DNA of 64,000 nucleotides from Legionella qingyii (lineage in GTDB: Bacteria > Pseudomonadota > Gammaproteobacteria > Legionellales > Legionellaceae): assembly GCF_003184185.1 (NCBI RefSeq), contig NZ_QHJG01000001.1, positions 62,001 to 126,000 on the forward strand. Direction: 5' to 3'. The position numbers were made by a program, and so were the translations under genes. Of the stretch, positions 1 to 8,307 are shown in pieces. The stretch's first letter is position 1, and each line of letters opens with the position of its first letter. The notes under the pieces are model-generated. The model was not told where the DNA came from. It saw nothing but the letters and a program-made list of their open reading frames with translations, and searched no databases.

Positions 1-2
1 GA

Positions 3-446
3 ATTTATGCTCCTGGTGAAGGCCAGCATGTGGATCATCATACAACAGTGCAACATCTGGTTCCCAACTGCACTAGCGAACAAGATTATAAGGGGATCCT
101 CACCGGACGTTCGCGTGCGGTATTTAATGGCAAGGTATTTGTTGCCAAAGATGCACAGCATACAGATGCCAAGCAACAAAATAAAAACTTATTACTCTCA
201 GCAAATGCAGAAGTGGATACCAAACCACAATTGGAAATTTTTGCTGATGATGTATTATGTTCCCATGGCGCAACCGTTGGACAATTAGATGAGGACGCAT
301 TATTTTATTTGGCAACTCGTGGAATTGACCGACTGGAAGCATCGCACTACTTAATTCATGCTTTTGCCAGTGATAATCTGCGACTTATTCCCCATCGTCA
401 ATTGGCGGATTATATGGGGCATTTATTAACACAACAGCTGGGGTAA
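3..446 (+). CDS. sufD: SufD, C-terminal part (gene starts before the window)
   Basis: This is the C-terminal end of the SufD subunit of the SufBCD Fe-S cluster scaffold complex. The frame is open from the first bases of the window to the stop at 444-446. It carries the SufB/SufD family core: a segment reading GEGQHVDHHTTVQH, then FNGKVFV, DAQHTDAKQQNKNLLLS, and the HGATVGQLDEDALFYL stretch with its conserved His. The C-terminus YMGHLLTQ is also typical. Only about 147 residues are visible of a usual 400-plus. sufS starts 4 bases after the stop, so the two are surely co-transcribed. SufD rather than SufB is chosen because of its position just before sufS and the short C-terminal tail. Confidence 0.9.
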   Translation: MYAPGEGQHVDHHTTVQHLVPNCTSEQDYKGILTGRSRAVFNGKVFVAKDAQHTDAKQQNKNLLLSANAEVDTKPQLEIFADDVLCSHGATVGQLDEDALFYLATRGIDRLEASHYLIHAFASDNLRLIPHRQLADYMGHLLTQQLG

Positions 447-450
447 GCTA

Positions 451-1674
451 ATGGACGCTTTGGATATTCATGCAATTCGTAGAGATTTCCCTACACTCCA
501 TCAGAAAGTAAATGATTTTGATTTAATTTATTTTGATAATGCGGCAACGGCACAAAAGCCTAAAGCAGTGATTGAGGCTATTTCTCATTTTTACGAGCAG
601 GATAACTCGAATATCCATCGGGGTGTACATACTTTAAGTGTCAGGGCAACCGAACATTTTGAAGCGGCCCGTTCTAAAGTAAAGCGCTTTATCAACGCCT
701 ATTCCCCAAGTGAGTGTATTTTTGTTCGCGGCACAACTGAAGGAATTAATTTAGTTGCGCAAAGTTTGGTTGCACCGCGTATTTTACCAGGCGAAGAAAT
801 ATTAATTACCCATATGGAGCATCATTCCAATATTGTTCCCTGGCAGATGGTATGCAAAAAAACCGGAGCCAAACTGCAAGTTGCACCTATTTCATTGGAT
901 GGTGAGATTTTATTAGATGAGTTTGCCAAGAAATTAAGTAAAAACACCAAGTTTGTGGCTATTACTCATGTTTCCAATGCATTAGGTACCATAAATCCGG
1001 TCAAAGAAATGATTAAGATGGCCCATGATCATGGTGCTGAAGTGTTATTGGATGGCGCCCAGGCAATTCCACATTTGCCTGTAGATGTGCAAGATTTAGG
1101 ATGTGATTTTTATGCTTTTTCTGGGCATAAATTATATGGCCCTACAGGTATAGGTGTTCTCTGGGGTAAAGAAGAACTCTTGAACGCCATGTCTCCTTAT
1201 CAGGGAGGGGGCGAGATGATTAATTACGTTACCTTCGAGGCAACAGAATACGCGGCACTACCCTATAAATTTGAAGCGGGAACTCCTAATATTGCTGGTG
1301 CAATTGGCTTGGGAGCAGCCATAGATTATCTAGAGTCTTTGGATATGGAAGCAATCATCGCTTATGAACAGGAATTACTAGAATATGCAACTGCCGGACT
1401 CCAGTCTGTAAGTGGATTTAGTATTATTGGCACAGCCAAACAAAAAGTACCCGTTGTCACATTGGTACATGGAACAATCCACGCTCATGATATTGGCACT
1501 ATTTTGGATAGTGAAGGAATTGCCATACGTAGCGGCCATCATTGCGCGATGCCGTTGATGGACTTTTATAATGTTGCCGCTTCTTCACGAATTTCTTTGT
1601 CTTTTTATAATACCAAAGAGGAAATTGATGCATGCATACGGGCATTGCATCGAGTTAAAGAGGTATTTGCATGA
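451..1674 (+). CDS. sufS: SufS cysteine desulfurase
   Basis: SufS is a PLP-dependent class V aminotransferase-fold enzyme that takes sulfur from L-cysteine for Fe-S assembly in the cytosol. Full length at 407 residues, the usual SufS size. The N-terminal DFPTL and YFDNAATAQKP motifs, the PLP lysine in FSGHKLYGPTGIG (Lys 227) and the persulfide-carrying Cys 365 in RSGHHCAMPL are all present. The short active-site Cys loop marks it as group II (SufS/CsdA) rather than IscS. The stop overlaps the sufU start by 4 bases (ATGA), which suggests translational coupling. The pairing with SufU means the sulfur is probably handed to SufU rather than to SufE. Confidence 0.96.
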   Translation: MDALDIHAIRRDFPTLHQKVNDFDLIYFDNAATAQKPKAVIEAISHFYEQDNSNIHRGVHTLSVRATEHFEAARSKVKRFINAYSPSECIFVRGTTEGINLVAQSLVAPRILPGEEILITHMEHHSNIVPWQMVCKKTGAKLQVAPISLDGEILLDEFAKKLSKNTKFVAITHVSNALGTINPVKEMIKMAHDHGAEVLLDGAQAIPHLPVDVQDLGCDFYAFSGHKLYGPTGIGVLWGKEELLNAMSPYQGGGEMINYVTFEATEYAALPYKFEAGTPNIAGAIGLGAAIDYLESLDMEAIIAYEQELLEYATAGLQSVSGFSIIGTAKQKVPVVTLVHGTIHAHDIGTILDSEGIAIRSGHHCAMPLMDFYNVAASSRISLSFYNTKEEIDACIRALHRVKEVFA

Positions 1675-2120
1675 GTGCTGAACTGCGAGAACTTTATCAG
1701 GAAATCATTATCGATCATAATCGCAATCCACGTCATCATTATGAAATGAAGGATGCGACGGTGCACGCGAATGGTTTTAACCCTTTATGCGGCGATAAAT
1801 TAACTGTTTATGCAAAAATAGAAGGGCATTTGATCACTGAATTGAGTTTTTTAGGATGTGGTTGTGCAATATCGCAAGCATCCGCCTCCTTAATGACTGA
1901 TTCAATAAAGGGGAAAACAATCGAGGAAGCTCATGAGCTGTTTCATCGCTTTCATCATATGTTGACTCAAAATGAGGAAGGTCAGTTACATTATATGGAT
2001 AAATTGACCGTACTTGCAGGAGTGAAAGCTTATCCGGCACGGGTAAAATGTGCTACTTTGGCTTGGCATACTTTAGAAGCAGCATTGAATAAAGACAGTA
2101 ATGTGGTGAAAACAGAATAG
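1671..2120 (+). CDS. sufU: SufU-type Fe-S/sulfur-transfer protein
   Basis: This is an IscU/NifU N-terminal-fold protein of 149 residues that partners SufS. Conserved ligand residues are visible: Cys 40 and Asp 42 in NPLCGDKL, Cys 63 (with Cys 65) in FLGCGCAIS, and Cys 127 in RVKCATLAW. The region between the second and third Cys is longer than in IscU, which fits SufU. SufU binds zinc and accepts persulfide from SufS. It overlaps sufS by 4 bases. SufU is typical of Gram-positives, but SufS-SufU pairs also occur in Legionella and other gammaproteobacteria. It could equally be labelled an IscU-like scaffold. Confidence 0.92.
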   Translation: MSAELRELYQEIIIDHNRNPRHHYEMKDATVHANGFNPLCGDKLTVYAKIEGHLITELSFLGCGCAISQASASLMTDSIKGKTIEEAHELFHRFHHMLTQNEEGQLHYMDKLTVLAGVKAYPARVKCATLAWHTLEAALNKDSNVVKTE

Positions 2121-2228
2121 GGACGGTTGCCATTTTTACTATCGTGGCCAAACTGACCTGATTTTCTGTGCTTCGGTGCTCTAAAATCAGGACATTTTGA
2201 CTCAAGCTAGCGACATGGAAACCATCCC
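2120..2228. repeat. 109-bp imperfect palindrome between sufU and sufT
   Basis: The sequence is symmetric about position 2174. An inner perfect stem pairs CCTGATTTT (2157-2165) with AAAATCAGG (2183-2191). The outer ends GGGACGGTTGCCAT and ATGGAAACCATCCC pair with two mismatches in 14. The middle parts of the arms pair poorly. A palindrome with conserved ends and conserved centre resembles a small mobile or REP-like element rather than a plain terminator, and no T-run follows it. Confidence 0.6.
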
Positions 2229-2268
2229 GAAGAAATAATATATTATCCAAAATATAAGTAGGTACTTT

Positions 2269-2604
2269 ATGTTTGGTTTTAAGAAAAAACAGGATTCAGA
2301 ATTACTGAAAGAAGCCATTATTAATGCGCTAAGGGAGATTTATGATCCTGAAATTCCAGTAAATATTTATGATTTGGGCTTAATTTACGATATCTTGATT
2401 GATGATGATGCCCACGTTGTCATACATATGACTTTAACTACTCCAGGTTGTCCTGTTGCTCAAACGTTCCCAGGAACAGTAGAACAAGCGGTTAATAAAG
2501 TTGAAGGCGTTCGCGATTGTTCTGTAGAGTTAGTCTGGGAGCCGCCTTGGTCTCAAGACAGAATGACTGAAGCAGCGCGACTTGAATTGGGAATTTTTTA
2601 TTAA
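2269..2604 (+). CDS. sufT: SufT / MIP18-family (DUF59) Fe-S maturation protein
   Basis: A 111-residue DUF59 protein. The family motifs are DPEIPVNIYDLGLIYDI near the N-terminus, TLTTPGCPVAQ with the conserved Cys in the middle, and VELVWEPPWSQDRMTEAAR at the end. Proteins of this family help deliver Fe-S clusters to apo-targets and are commonly the last gene of suf operons. Here it follows sufU after a palindromic spacer and its stop codon overlaps the epmA start by one base (TAATG). The PaaD-like alternative is unlikely in this suf context. Confidence 0.92.
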   Translation: MFGFKKKQDSELLKEAIINALREIYDPEIPVNIYDLGLIYDILIDDDAHVVIHMTLTTPGCPVAQTFPGTVEQAVNKVEGVRDCSVELVWEPPWSQDRMTEAARLELGIFY

Positions 2605-3545
2605 TGTGGCAGCCTTCTGCATCGATCGATCTCTTGCGTCAACGTGCAAAATTATTAGCAAAAATACGCTCTTTTTTTACTGAACGTGGTTATTTGGAAG
2701 TAGAAACTCCAATTATGGCGCGATATGGTACAACGGATGTTTATCTAAGTAATATCAAAGCCACTTTTCGTGGTGAATCCTATTGTTTACAAACCTCCCC
2801 TGAATACCATATGAAGCGATTGCTTGCAGCAGGCAGCGGTTCTATTTTTCAAATAGCGCGGGTTTTTCGCGACGATGAACTAGGGCGATGGCATAATCCA
2901 GAGTTTACTTTGCTAGAGTGGTATCGATTGGATATTGATCACCATGCTTTGATGGATGAGATGGATGATTTCCTGCAAATGGTGATGCAATCTAAGCCCA
3001 TAATCAAAAAAACGTATCAACAGGCTTTTCTTGAAGCATGTGATGTTGATCCCTTTTCTGCGCCAATTACACAATTTAGGAAAATATTGACTCGTTATGA
3101 TTTAGATAATGTGTTATCTCCTCAAGAAGAAGACCGAGATCAATATCTATTTCTTCTTATGAGCCATGTTGTAGAACCTTTTCTGAGTAAGGAAACCGCC
3201 CCAGTTGCTGTATATAATTTTCCAATATCGCAAGCAGCTTTAGCAAAAATTAACCATGGGGTAGCAGAGCGTTTTGAAGTGTATTACCAAGGAGTTGAAC
3301 TAGCAAATGGCTTCCATGAGTTAACCGATGCGGCTGCTCAAGCAAATCGTTTTATTCAAGATCAAAAACTAAGAAGTGAAAAAGGTTTTCCTTCAGTGGA
3401 AGCAGATCAATATCTTTTGCATGCTTTAGAGCATGGCTTGCCGTCTTGCAGCGGAGTGGCTTTAGGTGTTGACCGCCTGTTGGCTTTGGCTTTAAAACAA
3501 CCTGAAATTGCTAAAATTATTTCTTTTGATTTTACCAGAGCTTAG
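2604..3545 (+). CDS. epmA: EpmA, elongation factor P--(R)-beta-lysine ligase
   Basis: EpmA (GenX/PoxA/YjeA) is a paralogue of the catalytic domain of class II lysyl-tRNA synthetase that attaches beta-lysine to EF-P. At 313 residues it has the usual EpmA length and lacks the anticodon-binding domain. The class II motifs are visible: YLEVETPIM (motif 1), FQIARVFRDDELGRWHNPEFTLLEWY (motif 2, spread over residues 80-110), and GVALGVDRLLALAL (motif 3). It overlaps sufT by one base, so it is probably read with the suf genes although the functions are unrelated. Confidence 0.94.
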   Translation: MWQPSASIDLLRQRAKLLAKIRSFFTERGYLEVETPIMARYGTTDVYLSNIKATFRGESYCLQTSPEYHMKRLLAAGSGSIFQIARVFRDDELGRWHNPEFTLLEWYRLDIDHHALMDEMDDFLQMVMQSKPIIKKTYQQAFLEACDVDPFSAPITQFRKILTRYDLDNVLSPQEEDRDQYLFLLMSHVVEPFLSKETAPVAVYNFPISQAALAKINHGVAERFEVYYQGVELANGFHELTDAAAQANRFIQDQKLRSEKGFPSVEADQYLLHALEHGLPSCSGVALGVDRLLALALKQPEIAKIISFDFTRA

Positions 3546-3676
3546 TTCTTCATATTCTCCTTTCAATATTATCAAATTTCGATTTTAAAAGATCAGCAAC
3601 TATTTTGTTCAATCCTACAATAAATGCATGAATGGTCTAATATTAATCATATGGCTTTTTTTATGATCTATAAATT

Positions 3677-5716
3677 ATGATACGGGCTGAAGATGTATTT
3701 AAACCTGATTTTAAAGGCAAATCTGATTTTAAAGGTCCAATTGTCTTACATATGATTGATCAGAAAGGTTATGGTGATGTTTCTCTAGGAATGAAAATAG
3801 CTAAATTTCTATCGGAAAAATATCCAGAGGCTCCAATCTATGTTTTGGCAAAAAAAGATTCAATAAATAAAATAATCGAGATTGAGCCTGATTTTTTAGA
3901 TCAAGTGACGCATCCTAAAATCAAAATGATTAACCCAGATCACACGGATTTCTCTCTGCTCCGCAAGCTATGTGACAGTGCTCAACTTGCAGTAGAAACC
4001 GCTATTTTTAATAACTCTTTGAATCATTATCATAAAAAAAGTACTTGCCCCAAAATTTTTATAGGTGAATATGGGCTATATGAAAAGAAAATTTATGAGC
4101 CACCAATAATTTGTTTAAGTGGCAATGTAGGTGTAGGTGAGGACTATCCGGGAATTTTAATAGAATCGGATTTAAAAGAATTTTCGCGTCTGAACTCAGC
4201 TGCAAAATTGGAAGCTCGCGGCAAAATACTTAACGGACTTGATCCTCTTTTAAAAAAGCAAGTGTTGGGTAATGAGGGCAATGATACCTCTTCATTTATT
4301 AAAAAAAACAGTTTTTCTTTTTCTTACTATAATTTCGCTTTTTCTTACAAGCGAGCGGCTACGGTATTTGCAGCAAGTAATGAGGCAGGGAAACATGCAA
4401 ATTATTTTGTAAGTGCTTCGGATAATGAGAATAAAGTAACGCAGGTATTCTCCACACTTGAAGAGCAAGATTTTCAAGATCAGTTAAAGCAACTAGGGTA
4501 TAGTAAGATTGTATTTTATTCTGAAAATTCAAAAGAACCGCATAAAGAAATTGTTTTGAATGAATCAAGTCCCAGTAGAGAGTTTAGAGTGTTTCACAGG
4601 AACCGATTTACACATGATACAACACTTGATTTGATGCGTTTATCTGATGTTTGCGGAGTTGCAGGAGATCAATCCCTTACGGAAGCATTTTCACTTGGTT
4701 CTTATCCTATTCCTGAAGAGTGGCACTGTCAGATTGATATAATAAATCAAATTGGAAAGACATATTATGCAAAAAACAGCATCTTGTCGCGTATCCATGG
4801 AAATACATGGCTCAATAACAATTCAGTAAACAACTGGGCCTATGCCGGGGGGTTATTACGGACTTGCCGACCTATTGTGGATACAGTTCTTACTAAATTC
4901 CAGGATGAAGCAAATCTTTATAATGCCCTCGATCATCGGCTTAATGTATTGTTTGATAAACCGAAACAAGAAGAAATCGATAAATATAATATGGCATTTA
5001 TTGAGGCACTCGCGGCCAATCAAAGAGGTCTAAAAAGCGATAAAGATAAAGCATTTCATATCGCTACAGAAATAGCCCGTCATTATGCAAAGTGCCAACC
5101 GAGTGAACCACTGACTTTGGGTAAAATACTCGATACAATGAATGCCCATGTTGGTAAACCAATAACCCACATTCACAATATTCGCAATATTGTAATTAAA
5201 GAAAAAGATTGTGACTTAATAAAAAGTGAGCGCAGCGGTAGTTTTATAAAAAGAAATATTACTCATAGTTCCTCACGAAATATAGGGTTATTCACCAAAC
5301 TCCAATCCCTACAAAGACAACATTTTCCCTCCACGATGGAGGAAGGCACACAAGTTAAAAGTAGTTCGTTTAAAGAAAAATTTTCTGGAATATGTCAGTC
5401 GGAACTAACAGAAAGTGATCTTGAGCTGGCAGTAAAATACTTGGCTGGATTACCCATACAAACCCTCGGTGAGGAAGTGGGGTTTGGTCATAAACATCAT
5501 TTCGGCAAAACTTTGGATGAATCATATCACTTTGTTGAAAAAATAACCCCTTGCGAAGAAGATAAGCCAATCAACGAAAATAAAAAGTTTACTTTTATTC
5601 TCGAGACGAATTATTCAACTGATGAACACTATAAAATTACAATTTCTAAAGATCAATTGCATGAATTTTCTGAGCGACAGAAGATGATAGAAGCTCAATC
5701 TGCATACAATTGTTAA
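3677..5716 (+). CDS. Large effector-like protein with a GT-B-like motif
   Basis: I do not recognise this 679-residue protein by name. It has no signal peptide or membrane segment. Residues 15-100 look like an alternating beta/alpha fold opening with HMIDQKGYGDVSLGMKIAKF. Around residues 325-345, SDVCGVAGDQSLTEAFSLG resembles the donor-binding region of GT-B glycosyltransferases (Gly-Asp-x-Ser-x-x-Glu). The last 180 residues are polar, with an acidic and lysine-rich tail, which is common in Dot/Icm substrates. It stands alone, lysine- and asparagine-rich and more AT-rich than its neighbours. The call of glycosyltransferase-like effector is inference. The ATG at 3677 has no obvious Shine-Dalgarno sequence. 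Confidence 0.5.
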   Translation: MIRAEDVFKPDFKGKSDFKGPIVLHMIDQKGYGDVSLGMKIAKFLSEKYPEAPIYVLAKKDSINKIIEIEPDFLDQVTHPKIKMINPDHTDFSLLRKLCDSAQLAVETAIFNNSLNHYHKKSTCPKIFIGEYGLYEKKIYEPPIICLSGNVGVGEDYPGILIESDLKEFSRLNSAAKLEARGKILNGLDPLLKKQVLGNEGNDTSSFIKKNSFSFSYYNFAFSYKRAATVFAASNEAGKHANYFVSASDNENKVTQVFSTLEEQDFQDQLKQLGYSKIVFYSENSKEPHKEIVLNESSPSREFRVFHRNRFTHDTTLDLMRLSDVCGVAGDQSLTEAFSLGSYPIPEEWHCQIDIINQIGKTYYAKNSILSRIHGNTWLNNNSVNNWAYAGGLLRTCRPIVDTVLTKFQDEANLYNALDHRLNVLFDKPKQEEIDKYNMAFIEALAANQRGLKSDKDKAFHIATEIARHYAKCQPSEPLTLGKILDTMNAHVGKPITHIHNIRNIVIKEKDCDLIKSERSGSFIKRNITHSSSRNIGLFTKLQSLQRQHFPSTMEEGTQVKSSSFKEKFSGICQSELTESDLELAVKYLAGLPIQTLGEEVGFGHKHHFGKTLDESYHFVEKITPCEEDKPINENKKFTFILETNYSTDEHYKITISKDQLHEFSERQKMIEAQSAYNC

Positions 5717-5848
5717 CTTGATATTGCTTTGGATTATAGAGATTAAATACCATAAACCTTCCGCTGAAGGAGATTGTTGTTTCTAAGCGCTCTAGCTTAT
5801 TTCTCTGTTGACTTATTTGATGCCTTCATCCGATGTGTTGTGTCGATG

Positions 5849-5867
5849 TCTCCCGTTTTACGGGAGA
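5849..5867. terminator. Hairpin at the radC stop codon
   Basis: TCTCCCG (5849-5855) pairs perfectly with CGGGAGA (5861-5867) across a 5-base loop that contains part of the radC stop codon. It lies between two convergent genes. No long T-run follows on either strand, so termination is plausible but not proven. Confidence 0.4.
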
Positions 5868-6559
5868 GGTGATTCGTTGCAGCATATCGATTTGCTTTCA
5901 GCAAGGATGGAATAGACTTCGTTGTCACCAATGATTAGATGATCAAGTAAACGGGCATCAACCAATTCCAACGCTTCTCGGATGCGCTCGGTTACGACAA
6001 TATCCTGATGGCTTGCATCAGATATCCCTGATGGGTGGTTGTGGGCAAGAATGAGTGCTGCGGCATTAAGTTGTAGGACTCGTTCGATGATGGGTCTGGG
6101 ATGAATTGTTGCAGTATTGATTGTGCCAGAAAAAAGCTCCTCATAAGCAATGATGCGATGTTGATTATCAAGAAATAGAGCCGCAAAGGTTTCATTTTTG
6201 TAATCACGCATACGCTTTTTCAAATACGCATAGGTTTGTTTGCTGTTGGTGATTTGAGTTTCTTTTTGCAATTGAATGTAATCACTGCGCCGGCACATTT
6301 CTTTGACTGCTTGTAATTGGGCATAACGCACATCCCCCAAACCATGTATTTGCTTGAAACTTTGTTTATCGGCATTAAGAATGGCACGTAAATCGCCCAA
6401 ATGTTTGAGGAGATCAAATGCTAATTGGACACAGGATTTTTTACTACTGCCGGAACTGATAAAAATTGCGAGTAACTCTGGATCTGAAAGGCTTTGTGCT
6501 CCATGAGTAAGTAGTTTTTCACGCAGGTCTAACTGCCGTGTCGATTGGACAACTGTCAT
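5858..6559 (-). CDS. radC: RadC-family JAMM-domain protein
   Basis: A full-length RadC (233 residues): an N-terminal helix-hairpin-helix region (RAILNADKQSFKQIHGLGDVRYAQ split around residues 55-80) and a C-terminal JAMM/MPN+ metalloprotease-like domain with HNHPSGISDASHQD holding the two His and the Asp zinc ligands. Despite the historic name, the repair role is doubtful, and the biochemical activity of RadC is not well defined. It is transcribed divergently from coaBC with about 66 bases between starts, so the two probably share a promoter region. Confidence 0.93.
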   Translation of the reverse strand: MTVVQSTRQLDLREKLLTHGAQSLSDPELLAIFISSGSSKKSCVQLAFDLLKHLGDLRAILNADKQSFKQIHGLGDVRYAQLQAVKEMCRRSDYIQLQKETQITNSKQTYAYLKKRMRDYKNETFAALFLDNQHRIIAYEELFSGTINTATIHPRPIIERVLQLNAAALILAHNHPSGISDASHQDIVVTERIREALELVDARLLDHLIIGDNEVYSILAESKSICCNESPLP

Positions 6560-6625
6560 TTTTCTATTCCTTTATTGCGAAGTTTATGCTTTGATCGACG
6601 CTATTCTTATCAAAAACATTCAACC

Positions 6626-7831
6626 ATGCAAGATTTTATTGGGAAAAAAGTACTTCTTGGAGTTTGTGGCGGGATTGCCGCATATAAATCAGCTTATCTG
6701 ATTAGAGAATTAACTCGAGCCGGAGCCGAGGTTAAAGTGGTGATGACGCAATCGGCCCAGGAATTTGTTAGTCCTTTATTGATGCAAGCATTATCAGGAA
6801 ATGATGTACGTACGAATTTATTTGATGCCCAGGCAGAGCGTGCTATGGGGCATATTGAATTGGCGCGCTGGGCTGATTATTTGGTAATTGCACCTGCATC
6901 TGCTAATTGTCTTGCCAAAATAGCTCAAGGTATTGCTGATGATTTACTCTCCACTTTATATCTCGTCGCAGAAGTTCCCGTGATTGTTTGTCCAGCGATG
7001 AATCGTAGTATGTGGGCTCATCCTGCGACGCAAGCCAATTGTACGCTTTTACAGGAACGAGGAGTTATTTTTGTTGGTCCTGAAGAAGGTTCCCAGGCTT
7101 GTGGTGAGCAAGGTTTTGGACGAGTAAGTGAAGTGGAACAAATCATTAGTGCTTTACGCCTGCATGATGTACATCAGTTATTAAGAGGTAAAAAAGTGCT
7201 TGTGACTGCAGGACCTACCCGTGAGTCTATAGATCCAGTGCGATATATCAGTAATTACAGTTCCGGAAAAATGGGTTATGCCCTGGCAGAAGCGGCTGCA
7301 ATGGCAGGAGCCCAAGTTACTTTGATTAGTGGACCGAGCTCTTTACAGGCCTCGGCGATGATTAAGCGGATTCGGGTTGAATCTGCACAAGAAATGCTGA
7401 GTGCTGTCATGCAGGAAATGCCAGCAGGTGGTATATTTATAGGAACAGCTGCTGTTGCAGATTATCGGGTTGAGTCACCTGAATCTGAGAAAATAAAGAA
7501 AAAAAATCATGATGAAATGACGCTTAAATTGATAAAAAATCCCGATATTTTAAGCCATGTTGTTGATTCTGCTAAGGGTGCTTATGTAGTTGGATTTGCT
7601 GCTGAAACTACGGATGTTTTACATTATGCCACCGAAAAATTACAGCATAAAAAATTGGATATGATTGTGGCTAATGCAGTGGGAAAAGGACTTGGATTTG
7701 ACAGCGAGGTCAATCAAGTAACTTTAATTACAAAAAACAAGCAAATCGAACTGGCCTTAACCCATAAAACACGGTTGGCAGGACAAATTATTGCAATCAT
7801 TGCTGCAACTCTGCAAAATGATGCGCATTAA
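6626..7831 (+). CDS. coaBC: CoaBC, phosphopantothenoylcysteine decarboxylase/synthetase
   Basis: This bifunctional enzyme (Dfp) makes 4'-phosphopantetheine in CoA synthesis. The N-terminal FMN-dependent CoaC half shows [18 protein letters not shown], the catalytic His in [24 protein letters not shown] and PAMNRSMW, and the active-site Cys in [11 protein letters not shown]. The C-terminal CoaB half shows [18 protein letters not shown] and the [19 protein letters not shown] region. The frame is open upstream to 6545, but those 27 extra residues do not look like family sequence and overlap the radC start, so ATG 6626 is preferred (401 residues). It is followed by dut, the usual order in gammaproteobacteria. 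CoA supply also matters for the ACP domains of the PKS genes further on. Confidence 0.95.
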   Translation: MQDFIGKKVLLGVCGGIAAYKSAYLIRELTRAGAEVKVVMTQSAQEFVSPLLMQALSGNDVRTNLFDAQAERAMGHIELARWADYLVIAPASANCLAKIAQGIADDLLSTLYLVAEVPVIVCPAMNRSMWAHPATQANCTLLQERGVIFVGPEEGSQACGEQGFGRVSEVEQIISALRLHDVHQLLRGKKVLVTAGPTRESIDPVRYISNYSSGKMGYALAEAAAMAGAQVTLISGPSSLQASAMIKRIRVESAQEMLSAVMQEMPAGGIFIGTAAVADYRVESPESEKIKKKNHDEMTLKLIKNPDILSHVVDSAKGAYVVGFAAETTDVLHYATEKLQHKKLDMIVANAVGKGLGFDSEVNQVTLITKNKQIELALTHKTRLAGQIIAIIAATLQNDAH

Positions 7832-7848
7832 TGTTAACAGGAAAAATT

Positions 7849-8307
7849 ATGACGCAAGCGATTCAGTTAAAAATTCTTGATGCTCGAATCGGTGACACGA
7901 TTCCACTACCTACTTATGCGACCGATGGTTCAGCCGGCCTAGATTTGCGTGTTTGTATTAACGAACCAATTCAAATTGCTCCCCAAGAGACCGTGTTATT
8001 ACCGACAGGTCTATCAATTTATATTGCTGATCCCAAATTAGCAGCAGTAATTTTACCCCGTTCAGGTTTGGGACATAAAAATGGTATCGTTTTGGGTAAT
8101 TTGGTTGGATTAATTGACTCTGATTATCAAGGTGAGCTCAAGATTTCTTGCTGGAATAGAGGGGTTGAGCATTTTACTGTGAATCCTGGAGAGCGTATCG
8201 CGCAATTAGTTTTTATTCCAGTTGTGCAGGCTGCTTTTGAACTCGTTGATGAATTTACTGAAACATCAAGAGGCGAAGGTGGATTTGGCAGTTCGGGGAG
8301 ACATTAA
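7849..8307 (+). CDS. dut: Dut, deoxyuridine 5'-triphosphate nucleotidohydrolase
   Basis: A trimeric dUTPase of 152 residues, the E. coli size. All five dUTPase motifs are present: [33 protein letters not shown] (motifs 2-3, split over residues 68-95), [12 protein letters not shown], and the C-terminal [10 protein letters not shown]. An earlier ATG at 7831 overlaps the coaBC stop. The ATG at 7849 is chosen because AGGA lies at a good distance before it and the resulting N-terminus ([14 protein letters not shown]) matches the family. Confidence 0.96.
   Translation: MTQAIQLKILDARIGDTIPLPTYATDGSAGLDLRVCINEPIQIAPQETVLLPTGLSIYIADPKLAAVILPRSGLGHKNGIVLGNLVGLIDSDYQGELKISCWNRGVEHFTVNPGERIAQLVFIPVVQAAFELVDEFTETSRGEGGFGSSGRH

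Noticed and set aside
2053..2250. A 65-codon minus-strand frame spanning the sufU end
   Set aside because: It overlaps sufU and the palindrome, and its sequence is what the palindrome forces rather than a protein.
5370..5570. Minus-strand frame within the large orphan gene
   Set aside because: It lies wholly inside the better-supported plus-strand gene and has no domain, start signal or partner.
6545..6625. Upstream extension of coaBC
   Set aside because: The extra 27 residues overlap the divergent radC start and do not match the CoaBC N-terminus; ATG 6626 fits the family.
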